Positions 1 through 5,986 of a DNA stretch of 8,640 nucleotides are shown here, piece by piece. Location: assembly GCA_025455285.1 (NCBI GenBank), contig JALOMU010000039.1:1-8640 (forward strand), in the 5' to 3' direction. The stretch is from Flavihumibacter sp. Its GTDB lineage: Bacteria; Bacteroidota; Bacteroidia; Chitinophagales; Chitinophagaceae. Position 1 is the stretch's first letter. Each line of letters starts with the position of its first letter. The translations under genes were made by a program, and so were the position numbers. The notes below the pieces were generated by a model. That model was not told the DNA's origin. It was given only the letters and a program-made list of their open reading frames with translations, and did no database searches.

Positions 1-66
1 GGTACCGCTCTGCAGGTGTGTGGCCTTACAACGTAAATGTCCTTCGTAAACAACGGATGCTGTCAT
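1..66 (-). CDS. OsmC-family protein, N-terminal fragment (runs off the left edge)
   Basis: Reading leftwards from the ATG at 66-64, the frame is open to the window edge and gives 22 residues beginning MTASVVYEGHLRCKAT and ending HLQSGT. The pattern VVYEGHLRC-x-A-x-HLxSGT matches the usual start of OsmC-type proteins (a V-x-Y-x-G-x-L-R strand followed by H-x-x-SG). In the family this strand precedes the domain with the two redox cysteines, which here lies outside the window. Members are cytoplasmic, and the characterised ones reduce organic hydroperoxides or act in osmotic and oxidative stress; many OsmC-like proteins have no known substrate. The gene is divergent from the exported protein at 111. 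The call rests on 22 residues only. Confidence 0.6.
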   Translation of the reverse strand, partial: MTASVVYEGHLRCKATHLQSGT

Positions 67-71
67 GCTGT

Positions 72-79
72 TATTTTTG
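72..79 (+). promoter_or_regulatory. Candidate Bacteroidota -7 element for the gene at 111
   Basis: TATTTTTG is an exact match to TAnnTTTG, the -7 element of the Bacteroidota primary sigma factor. It would place the transcript start near 85-86 and give a leader of about 25 bases before the ATG at 111. No convincing TTTG -33 element is seen at the usual distance; that region lies within the first codons of the divergent OsmC-like gene. On the other strand the palindromic TAAATTTA at 82-89 is a one-mismatch -7 candidate for the OsmC-like gene. Confidence 0.4.
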
Positions 80-110
80 TATAAATTTACGCTAGCAGGT
101 ACCTAAAAAA

Positions 111-920
111 ATGACTGTGAAAAAAATCTTGTTATTGCCGATAGGAATTGTGATGACAACCATGGTATGGGCCCAATCCAATCCCGCGTCCTCCAGGAAG
201 GATAAGAAAGCTGAAAAAAAAGAAAGAATCAATGCCTTGTTGAAGATGGAAGAAGAAGGACAATTGATTTTCGATAAACACAATGTATTTGGATTACGAC
301 TCAATAGCGATGGCTGGGGTATCTTTTTTGAAAAGGGGAAATTTATCACGCCACGCAAGACAAGGTTAATCCAGATTGAATTCAACGAAAAGAAACACCC
401 CAAGGAAGATAAGGATGCCGGAAGCATTGACCTGTTCACCGGGAATGTGAATCAATATGTTTTTGGGAAAGCCAATAATTTTTATCAATTAAAAGGAGCT
501 TACGGTCAGCAATACCTGATCGGTGGAAAAAGCAATAAAAACGGGGTATCCGTAACCGGCATCTGGGCAGGTGGTATCAGCTTTGGACTTGAAAAGCCAT
601 ATTACGTAGATGTAGTAGATCGTACTACAGAGGAAAGAAGCCGCAAACGTTTTACAGAAATTGAGGATTTCCGCCAGTACGCTTACCTGGGAGCTTCCGG
701 TTTTACAGTAGGATGGGGAGAGTTAAAATTCAATCCGGGTGCGCATGCTAAAGCAGCACTTCGCTTTGATTATGGCCGCTTCAACGAAGTTGTTTCCGCT
801 ATTGAAGCGGGGGTTAACCTTGAATATTACAGCCAATCAGTACTGCAGATGGTGAACAATAAAGAAAGGAACCTGTTTTTTAATGCTTACGTAACCGTAC
901 TCTTTGGTAAGCGTAAGTAA
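111..920 (+). CDS. Exported protein of unknown function, probable outer-membrane beta-barrel
   Basis: This 269-residue protein is not one I can name. It begins with a clear Sec signal peptide: basic MTVKK, a hydrophobic stretch at about 6-20, and a likely signal peptidase I site after Ala21 (VWA|Q). A lysine/glutamate-rich segment follows (about 29-50). From about residue 55 onward it looks like alternating beta strands rich in aromatic residues and glycine (for example GLRLNSDGWGIFF at 61-73 and AGGISFGLEKPYY at 153-165). It ends FFNAYVTVLFGKRK, a strand with alternating hydrophobic residues as often seen at the end of Bacteroidota outer-membrane barrels. No catalytic motif is evident. The leader is A-rich with no Shine-Dalgarno sequence; a GTG at codon 3 is an alternative start but would shorten the basic signal N-region. 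It lies 17 bases before lipA and may be cotranscribed with it. Function unknown; the barrel call is inference from sequence pattern. Confidence 0.75.
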   Translation: MTVKKILLLPIGIVMTTMVWAQSNPASSRKDKKAEKKERINALLKMEEEGQLIFDKHNVFGLRLNSDGWGIFFEKGKFITPRKTRLIQIEFNEKKHPKEDKDAGSIDLFTGNVNQYVFGKANNFYQLKGAYGQQYLIGGKSNKNGVSVTGIWAGGISFGLEKPYYVDVVDRTTEERSRKRFTEIEDFRQYAYLGASGFTVGWGELKFNPGAHAKAALRFDYGRFNEVVSAIEAGVNLEYYSQSVLQMVNNKERNLFFNAYVTVLFGKRK

Positions 921-930
921 TGTAATTTTG
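903..930 (+). promoter_or_regulatory. Candidate promoter for lipA (TTTG ... TAATTTTG)
   Basis: TAATTTTG at 923-930 is an exact match to the Bacteroidota -7 element TAnnTTTG. TTTG at 903-906 is a possible -33 element, with a 16-base spacer, slightly shorter than usual. The element straddles the stop codon of the preceding gene and ends seven bases before the lipA ATG at 938, so transcription from it would start at or just before the start codon. Chance occurrence in A/T-rich DNA is possible. Confidence 0.3.
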
Positions 931-937
931 TTCCATT

Positions 938-1885
938 ATGCAGGAATTACCCGTAGTTGCAGCTGTCCCGAAATCTGAGTCTGCTATCAAAAAGCCAAAT
1001 TGGCTAAGAGTTAAACTTCCTACCGGGGAAAGTTATAAACATGTTCGTTCTCTTGTAGATACACATAAGCTTCATACAATATGTGAAAGTGGTAACTGTC
1101 CCAATATGGGAGAGTGTTGGGGCGAAGGTACCGCCACCTTTATGATTCTGGGCAATACCTGTACCCGGAGTTGCGGCTTTTGTGCAGTAGCTACCGGACG
1201 GCCTGACCCGGTTGACTGGGATGAACCCCAACGGGTTGCTGAAGCCATCTATCTGATGAAAGTGAAACATGCGGTTATCACTTCTGTAGACAGGGATGAA
1301 CTAAAAGATGGGGGGTCTGCCATTTGGTACAATACCATTAAGGCTGTGAAGCAGTTGAACCCCGAAACCACCCTTGAAACCCTGATCCCTGATTTTAAAG
1401 GCATAAAAGAGCAAATTCAGCGGGTTATTGATGCTGCCCCTGAAGTAGTTTCCCATAATATTGAAACGGTAGAGCGACTTACCAAACGCGTCCGTATCCA
1501 GGCAAAATATTGGAGAAGTATGGAAGTGCTGAGAACGCTGAAAGAAGGTGGTATGCGCGTGAAAAGCGGTATCATGCTGGGACTGGGTGAAACCAAAGAA
1601 GAAGTAATTCAGACGCTGACCGATTTGAGGGATAACGGAGTGGATGTGGTAACGATTGGGCAATATCTTCAGCCTACTAAAAAGCATTTACCGGTGGATC
1701 GGTTCGTTCACCCGGATGAATTTGCCGAGTACCGTGAAATTGGTTATAACCTGGGATTGGATTATGTGGAAAGCGGTCCGCTGGTTCGTTCTTCTTATCA
1801 CTCCGAGCGTCATGTTATTCCAGGTTATGGAAAGCAGAAGTGGATGGAAGAAAAAGAAGGTATGGAAGTTTATAAAGCATCTTGA
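938..1885 (+). CDS. lipA: Lipoyl synthase (radical SAM)
   Basis: LipA inserts two sulfur atoms into the octanoyl chain attached to lipoyl domains of 2-oxoacid dehydrogenases and the glycine cleavage H protein, making lipoate in the cytoplasm. The 315-residue length is normal. The auxiliary [4Fe-4S] cluster ligands are present as C-x4-C-x5-C (Cys49, Cys54, Cys60 in [12 protein letters not shown]), and the radical-SAM cluster as C-x3-C-x2-C (Cys75, Cys79, Cys82 in CTRSCGFC). The C-terminal RSSYHS motif at 284-289 carries the serine that completes the auxiliary cluster. [11 protein letters not shown] (171-181), [12 protein letters not shown] (211-222) and [13 protein letters not shown] (241-253) are typical of the family. 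The N-terminus is a short variable extension, and MQELPV is the only sensible start. There is no Shine-Dalgarno sequence. No lipB or lplA lies in the window. It follows the unknown exported protein by 17 bases. Confidence 0.97.
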   Translation: MQELPVVAAVPKSESAIKKPNWLRVKLPTGESYKHVRSLVDTHKLHTICESGNCPNMGECWGEGTATFMILGNTCTRSCGFCAVATGRPDPVDWDEPQRVAEAIYLMKVKHAVITSVDRDELKDGGSAIWYNTIKAVKQLNPETTLETLIPDFKGIKEQIQRVIDAAPEVVSHNIETVERLTKRVRIQAKYWRSMEVLRTLKEGGMRVKSGIMLGLGETKEEVIQTLTDLRDNGVDVVTIGQYLQPTKKHLPVDRFVHPDEFAEYREIGYNLGLDYVESGPLVRSSYHSERHVIPGYGKQKWMEEKEGMEVYKAS

Positions 1886-1941
1886 TAAAGTTGTTTTTTC
1901 TTCACTGAGTTAACACTGAATTCAACTCACAAGTCAATAGC

Positions 1942-3024
1942 ATGAGCAATTTATTTTTCAAGGCCTTAACCGGCCTTTTATTTTTTCCCGCAGTTACCAG
2001 TGCCCAATTAACTGGTTCAACCGGAGAAGCCCATAAAGAGGTGCAACCAATAATTGTCAAGCCTATCTCAGATTCCCAACGCGAAGTTTCAATTAACTGG
2101 CAAAACAGATCTTCTGATTTCGGTCCATTACCCCCAGGTATGGAAGCATATTCCTTTGATGGAATGTATCACAACAAACCCTTCCGTGCATTTTATGTAA
2201 TTGCTGATCCAAGGTCCGATACCTTACAAATTGAACATGATACTACCCAAAACCGGCGACTCACTCCTTCCGGATTTTATGAGAAAAACAATCATCCGGT
2301 GCTGGTGGTGAATACGAGTTTTTTTTCTTTTAAAGACAATCTGAACCTGAATATTATTGTAAACAAGGGAAAAATACTGGCGTATAATCTGCATACCATT
2401 CCGGCGCGAGGAGCCGACAGCGGACGTTATTTTCATCCTTTTGTAAGCGCGTTGGGTATAAGTAAAAAAGGAGAAATGGATGTAGCCTGGACTTTCACGG
2501 CGAAGGACAAACGAAAACCATATGCAACGCAACTCCCTCCTAAACTAAATATAGATTCAAATAATACATTCAACTTGAAAACTGCAAGGAAAGTTCACAG
2601 TACATATACATGTTTCGTCCCACCTAAACCGCTCCTCCACAAATGGAAAATGAAAACGGTAGTTGGGGGTGGTCCTGTTCTGGTTCAAAACAGTGCAGTT
2701 AACATAACCAATAACGAAGAGCGAAAATTCGCGGGTAAAGCGATCCAGGATGCGCATCCAAGGACAGCCATTGGATATACGAAAGAAGGTAAATTGATTG
2801 TGCTGGTCATCGAGGGTAGAAATCCTGGTGTTGCGGCAGGTGCCACTCTAACCGAAACCGCAGCTATTCTTGTACAACTTGGTTGCGTGGAAGCGTTGAA
2901 TCTGGATGGAGGCGGCAGTTCCTGTTTGCTGATAAACGGAAGGGAAACCATCCGGCCATCCGATAAGGAAGGCCAGCGGGCAGTGCCGGCGGCGATGATT
3001 TGGAAGGTGAAAAGTGAGACGTAA
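1942..3024 (+). CDS. Secreted phosphodiester glycosidase family protein (NAGPA domain)
   Basis: This 360-residue protein has a signal peptide (hydrophobic stretch about 4-19, likely cleavage after Ala21 in TSA|Q), so it should act in the periplasm or outside the cell. The rest matches the phosphodiester glycosidase domain named after the human enzyme that uncovers mannose 6-phosphate. Visible family motifs are VVNTSFFSF (122-130, where many members have an N-G/A-G-F/Y-F type motif), VVGGGPVLV (240-248), HPRTAIGYT (272-280), and the hallmark EALNLDGGGSSCLLING at 317-333. In the family these residues line the active site; bacterial members hydrolyse sugar-phosphodiester bonds of varied polymers, but the substrate here cannot be read from sequence. 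It starts 56 bases after lipA with no obvious promoter or Shine-Dalgarno sequence, so it may be read through from lipA. Its last five codons (VKSET, then TAA) are made of the heptamer repeats that begin at 3007. Confidence 0.88.
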   Translation: MSNLFFKALTGLLFFPAVTSAQLTGSTGEAHKEVQPIIVKPISDSQREVSINWQNRSSDFGPLPPGMEAYSFDGMYHNKPFRAFYVIADPRSDTLQIEHDTTQNRRLTPSGFYEKNNHPVLVVNTSFFSFKDNLNLNIIVNKGKILAYNLHTIPARGADSGRYFHPFVSALGISKKGEMDVAWTFTAKDKRKPYATQLPPKLNIDSNNTFNLKTARKVHSTYTCFVPPKPLLHKWKMKTVVGGGPVLVQNSAVNITNNEERKFAGKAIQDAHPRTAIGYTKEGKLIVLVIEGRNPGVAAGATLTETAAILVQLGCVEALNLDGGGSSCLLINGRETIRPSDKEGQRAVPAAMIWKVKSET

Positions 3025-3048
3025 GATGTCAGACGTCAGACGTGAGAA
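3007..3048 (+). repeat. Left heptamer array, GTGAGAC type, six units
   Basis: Six contiguous 7-base units: GTGAAAA, GTGAGAC, GTAAGAT, GTCAGAC, GTCAGAC, GTGAGAA. The first two and part of the third encode the end of the glycosidase gene, and its TAA stop lies inside the third unit. The array is in reverse-complement orientation to the one at 3297-3369. AGACGTGAGAAG at 3038-3049 is a perfect 12-base inverted match to 3348-3359. Confidence 0.8.
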
Positions 3049-3196
3049 GAACTCAAATCTTTGAGCAGTCTGATTAAACTCAATAAACAGAAATAATAAA
3101 AATTAAACCCTATTCAAATTGGCGCAAATTTAAGCGTCACATATTAGCGATATTTTAGCTGGTCGATGATACCTATAACTGTCAAAAAAAAACTGG

Positions 3197-3222
3197 AAAA
3201 AATAGGGATATAGTATCCTATT
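3197..3222 (-). terminator. Possible second terminator for the kinase operon
   Basis: AATAGGGATA (3201-3210) can pair with TATCCTATT (3214-3222) around a three-base loop, with one bulged G. Read on the minus strand the hairpin runs into a T-tract (plus-strand A-run 3197-3202, and a longer A-run at 3184-3192). The stem is weak and A/T-rich, so it would at best be a backup to the stronger hairpin just before it in the direction of transcription. Confidence 0.3.
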
Positions 3223-3226
3223 AATT

Positions 3227-3260
3227 AAAAAAATCCCGGTCAAAATTAATTTGACCGGGA
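3227..3260 (-). terminator. Rho-independent terminator of the permease-kinase operon
   Basis: A perfect 11-bp inverted repeat, TCCCGGTCAAA (3234-3244) and TTTGACCGGGA (3250-3260), with a five-base ATTAA loop. On the minus strand the hairpin is followed at once by seven Ts (plus-strand A-run 3227-3233), the classic intrinsic terminator layout. It lies about 115 bases beyond the kinase stop codon, past the right heptamer array. In the plus direction only a poor T-tract follows, so it works mainly for the minus strand. Confidence 0.8.
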
Positions 3261-3274
3261 AATTATTTGAATCT

Positions 3275-3300
3275 GAGCCGCAAATCCCCGGCTCCTTTTT
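3275..3300 (+). terminator. Possible terminator of the glycosidase transcript
   Basis: GAGCCG (3275-3280) pairs perfectly with CGGCTC (3289-3294) around an eight-base loop, followed by CTTTTT up to 3300. The stem is short but G/C-rich. It lies about 250 bases after the glycosidase stop codon, and the T-tract merges into the first TTTTCAC unit of the right repeat array. Confidence 0.45.
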
Positions 3301-3369
3301 CACTTTTCACCTTTCACAAACTTTCACTTTTCACATCTCACTTCTCACTTCTCACGTCTCACGTCTCAC
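3297..3369 (+). repeat. Right heptamer array, NTYTCAC type, ten units
   Basis: Ten 7-base units ending in TCAC: TTTTCAC, TTTTCAC, CTTTCAC, then an AAA interruption, CTTTCAC, TTTTCAC, ATCTCAC, TTCTCAC, TTCTCAC, GTCTCAC, GTCTCAC, with a decayed GTCTTCA following at 3370-3376. Units grade from TTTTCAC on the left to GTCTCAC on the right, as expected if neighbours duplicate. The array abuts the kinase gene, and the decayed last copy contains its TGA stop codon (plus-strand 3374-3376). On the minus strand it reads GTGAGAC/GTGAAAA, the same as the left array, so the two are inverted with respect to each other. Confidence 0.85.
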
Positions 3370-3373
3370 GTCT

Positions 3374-4369
3374 TCATAGCGACGAACTACTCTGCTTCAT
3401 CTCCCAAACCAACGCACTCGCTCCCAGAATGGCTGCATCGGCCTCATGAAGATCACTCTTGATTACCTTCACTTTATTCTTGAAGATAGGCAGCAGGTTC
3501 CTCTCCATGTGTTCAATCGTTGGATCAAAAATGAGATTACCGGCTTTGATTAGGCCACCGAACAGAATGATCGCTTCCGGGGAAGAAAACATTACAAAAT
3601 TGGCCAGGGATTCACCCAGTATCTGTCCGGTAAACCGATACACCGATTGGGAAATCTCATCTCCCTGCATAGCACAATCGAAAATTTGCTTACTGGTTAA
3701 TTCCTCCAAATTGTACTTGCGCAACATACTGGGCTTCTCCGGTTCATGCTGCAGCATTTCTTTTGCAGTTAATACAACCCCTGTAGCGGAAGCATAGGCT
3801 TCCAGGGAACCTTTGAGTTGGGTTGACCAGTGAGGTCGGCCACCCGGACGAATAATCGTATGTCCCAGCTCTCCGGCAAAACCATCGTGGCCATAAATAA
3901 GCTGGCCGTTCGCCACAATGCCACTGCCGACACCAGTACCGAGGGTAATGGTGATAAAATCGCGCATGCCTTTGGCAGCTCCATATTGCATTTCACCAAC
4001 TGCCGCAGCATTGGCATCGTTGGTAAGAGCAGTAGCCAGGCCCATCCGCTGGCTGACCATATCTGCCAGGGGAACTACACCCACCCATCGCAGATTCGGA
4101 GCATATTCAATAGTTCCGGTATAATAATTACCGTTTGGTGCACCAATGCCAATCCCCTTGATCAGCTCAATTCCTCCGACTTTTTCAATCATCAGATTCA
4201 GCCGTACACAAAGCGCATCCACAAAGGCTTCCGGATTTTCATATTCCGGTGTTGATAACTGTTCATACTGCAATACTTCACCTCGGCGATTTACAATACC
4301 ACATTTAGTATTAGTGCCGCCGATATCCACACCAATGGCGTATTCTAAAGGAATTTTAGTCATGCTCAT
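3374..4369 (-). CDS. ROK-family sugar kinase (probable glucokinase), lacking the zinc-binding cysteines
   Basis: Cytoplasmic ATP-dependent hexose kinase. I place the start at the ATG at 4369 (331 residues); a TTG at 4381 and a second ATG at 4363 are alternatives. Numbered from 4369, the phosphate-binding motif DIGGTNTK is at 15-22, the catalytic base is Asp118 in LTNDANAAAVGE, the second glycine-rich loop LGTGVGSGIV is at 143-152, and the sugar-contacting GELGH is at 166-170 (Glu167, His170). FGGL at 270-273 is typical of the C-lobe. The ROK signature normally continues as G-R-x-C-x-C-G-x2-G-C-L-E and binds structural zinc. Here it reads GRPHWSTQLKGSLEAY (177-192) with all three cysteines replaced but flanking residues kept in frame. 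The gene follows the permease by 12 bases and is clearly cotranscribed. Substrate is probably glucose or a related hexose; family alone does not exclude fructose, mannose or N-acetylglucosamine. Transcription ends at the hairpin near 3234-3260. Confidence 0.9.
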   Translation of the reverse strand: MSMTKIPLEYAIGVDIGGTNTKCGIVNRRGEVLQYEQLSTPEYENPEAFVDALCVRLNLMIEKVGGIELIKGIGIGAPNGNYYTGTIEYAPNLRWVGVVPLADMVSQRMGLATALTNDANAAAVGEMQYGAAKGMRDFITITLGTGVGSGIVANGQLIYGHDGFAGELGHTIIRPGGRPHWSTQLKGSLEAYASATGVVLTAKEMLQHEPEKPSMLRKYNLEELTSKQIFDCAMQGDEISQSVYRFTGQILGESLANFVMFSSPEAIILFGGLIKAGNLIFDPTIEHMERNLLPIFKNKVKVIKSDLHEADAAILGASALVWEMKQSSSSL

Positions 4370-4381
4370 GTTCGCTTGCAA

Positions 4382-5986
4382 TTAATGTCCACCACCAATC
4401 TGGCTGTCGAAATCCAGCCCCTGGGAGGTTAATACGTTTTTAAGTTTGATCGCAAGATAAGCAAGGAATGCAAAACAGGCTGCTGCTAATAAATAAGAAA
4501 AATGCATATCCTTAATATCTCCGAGCACCCCTTGCAATGGAGGAATAACGGCTCCACCCAAAATCATCATAATCAGGAAAGCAGAACCCTGGCTGGTGTA
4601 TTTACCCAATCCTGCAACAGCCAGTGAAAAGATCGAAGGCCACATAACGGAACAGCACAAACCGCCGGCCATAAAGGCATATACAGATATGATTCCTTTT
4701 GTAAATACCCCAATCAGCATAAATAGGGTAGCCAAAACTGATACTGTCAGCAAGGTTTTAACAGGTTTTTCCTGACCATAGAAAAATGCCAGGATCATAA
4801 TCACTACAACCACCGAATAGCCATAAAGATCACTGACATCATTTCCTTTAAGATGATTGGCAAACAACACCACAGCAAATGCGATAAACGGAACAACAAT
4901 CGTTGCAATTCGTTTACCCATTGCCGACAGGTTGAATACACCAATAGCACCTGTCCATCGGCCGATCATCAAACTTCCCCAATACAGGGATATAAAATGA
5001 GAGATTTCACTTTCATCAAGGCCAAGCTCATTGAAATAGCCCGGTGTTTTCAGCAATGCACCGAAATTGTTGTCAATGGTTACTTCTACGCCTACATATA
5101 CAAAGATGCCCAGCATTCCATAAATCAGTTGCTGATAACGCATGGCACCCCAGCCTTCCGGACTCTTAACCGCCGAAGCATTGGAGTAAAATAGGATGGC
5201 AACTACTGCGATCAGGGTTAGCAATAGCAACACCAGTTTGCTGGTATCTGTAAACTGTCCGATCAGGATAATTCCCAGGATAACACCGGTCATCATTAAA
5301 AGAGCACCCGCCGCCTTATTGGCTTTTTCAAAACGTTCGTCGTTTTTGCCATCAGGCAGATTTTTTGAAAAGGAGAAAAAGAGGGCAACTGCTGCAAACA
5401 CAGCCGCAACAATTATATACAGTGTATTAATATTCGTGATAGTAACTTCTTTCCCCACATCAGAAACCGACCCGAAAAGGAAAAAGCTTACGATGATGGG
5501 CCCCAGGGTAGTACCCAGCGAGTTCACACCACCACCCAGGTTCAGACGCTGCGTACCGGTGGATGGATCACCCAATACAATAGCGAAAGGCTGTGCAGCC
5601 GTCTGCTGCAAAGAGAACCCTAAAGCCACTACGAACAATGATCCAAGAAGCGCCGGAAAGGAGTTGGCATTGGCAGAAGGTATGATCAGCAAGGCACCCA
5701 GTACGGATATCCACAATCCATATATAATGCCTTTTTTATAACCGATCTTGTTTAAAATATCATATCCCAAACTATTGGAAACGATGAATAAAATCAGACT
5801 GCCTATAAAATAGGCCCCATAAAACGCTGAGCCGATCAGCTGGCTCTGAAACTGATTTAAATCAAAGTGCGTTTTACAAAACGGAATCAAAATACTGTTG
5901 GAAGCTGCAATAAAGCCCCAGAAAAAGAACACCATTACAAGCGTCGCTAGAGCACCTGTATTGGTTGGTTGTTTGGTTTGCGACAT
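4382..5986 (-). CDS. Sugar permease of the FucP/GluP branch of the major facilitator superfamily
   Basis: Inner-membrane sugar transporter of 534 residues, longer than E. coli FucP (438). Family motifs: FFFWGFIAASNSILIPF (20-36) in the first helix, GYKKGIIYGL (82-91), ALGFSLQQTAAQPFAIVLGDP (121-141) in the fourth helix, and QRLNLGGGVNSLGTTLGP (146-163). The C-domain shows GYFNELGLDESEISHFISLYWGS around 316-338 with IGRWTGAIGV (341-350), and GGLCCSVMWPSIFSLAVAGLGK (441-462). I count about 16 hydrophobic segments rather than 12; the extras are near 225-246, 249-269, 387-404 and 410-429. The residues equivalent to FucP Asp46 and Glu135 are Ser31 and Gln128, so substrate and proton coupling may differ. 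It is the first gene of an operon with the ROK kinase, which supports uptake of an unphosphorylated hexose. The ATG at 5986 sits just before the first helix, as expected. Glucose, galactose or fucose cannot be told apart here. Confidence 0.9.
   Translation of the reverse strand: MSQTKQPTNTGALATLVMVFFFWGFIAASNSILIPFCKTHFDLNQFQSQLIGSAFYGAYFIGSLILFIVSNSLGYDILNKIGYKKGIIYGLWISVLGALLIIPSANANSFPALLGSLFVVALGFSLQQTAAQPFAIVLGDPSTGTQRLNLGGGVNSLGTTLGPIIVSFFLFGSVSDVGKEVTITNINTLYIIVAAVFAAVALFFSFSKNLPDGKNDERFEKANKAAGALLMMTGVILGIILIGQFTDTSKLVLLLLTLIAVVAILFYSNASAVKSPEGWGAMRYQQLIYGMLGIFVYVGVEVTIDNNFGALLKTPGYFNELGLDESEISHFISLYWGSLMIGRWTGAIGVFNLSAMGKRIATIVVPFIAFAVVLFANHLKGNDVSDLYGYSVVVVIMILAFFYGQEKPVKTLLTVSVLATLFMLIGVFTKGIISVYAFMAGGLCCSVMWPSIFSLAVAGLGKYTSQGSAFLIMMILGGAVIPPLQGVLGDIKDMHFSYLLAAACFAFLAYLAIKLKNVLTSQGLDFDSQIGGGH

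Larger units (their letters stand above)
3025..3373. other. Convergent intergenic region between the glycosidase and kinase genes
   Basis: This is the only gene-free stretch over 300 bases. From left to right it holds the rest of the left heptamer array (to 3048), a small 6-bp inverted repeat CTCAAA/TTTGAG at 3052-3065, an A/T-rich stretch without recognisable signals (about 3066-3180), A-tracts and a bulged hairpin (3201-3222), the strong hairpin terminator of the kinase operon (3227-3260), a plus-strand terminator-like hairpin (3275-3300), and the right heptamer array (3297-3369) ending at the kinase stop codon. I see no convincing coding frame: a 60-codon plus-strand frame from 3267 is mostly repeat translated as Ser/Phe/His-rich sequence. 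Confidence 0.7.

Noticed and set aside
1..103. GGTACC occurs at 1-6 and 98-103, suggesting a bracketed insert
   Set aside because: The first copy encodes Gly-Thr in the OsmC-like protein, and the hexamer also occurs inside lipA (near 1127) and glgC; coincidence is the simplest explanation.
3297..3369. Could the repeat arrays be a CRISPR array?
   Set aside because: Units are only seven bases, contiguous and without unique spacers, and no cas gene is present.
3267..3449. Short plus-strand frame translating as Ser/Phe/Leu/His-rich protein
   Set aside because: Most of it is the heptamer array, and its end overlaps the antisense of the kinase gene; it also contains the terminator-like hairpin near its start.
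3806..3841. A frameshift or sequencing error explaining the missing ROK cysteines
   Set aside because: The reading frame is continuous, and conserved residues on both sides (GELGH before, GSLEAYAS after) are in the same frame with the expected spacing.
4370..4381. TTG at 4381 as the kinase start
   Set aside because: It would abut the permease stop codon, but the ATG at 4369 is a standard start, leaves a 12-base gap, and still precedes the first conserved strand by enough residues. TTG use cannot be fully excluded.
5196..5741. Long plus-strand open frame of 181 codons inside the permease gene
   Set aside because: It is antisense to well-conserved transporter motifs, is rich in Pro/Arg/Thr, and matches no family I know; it is a shadow of the minus-strand gene.
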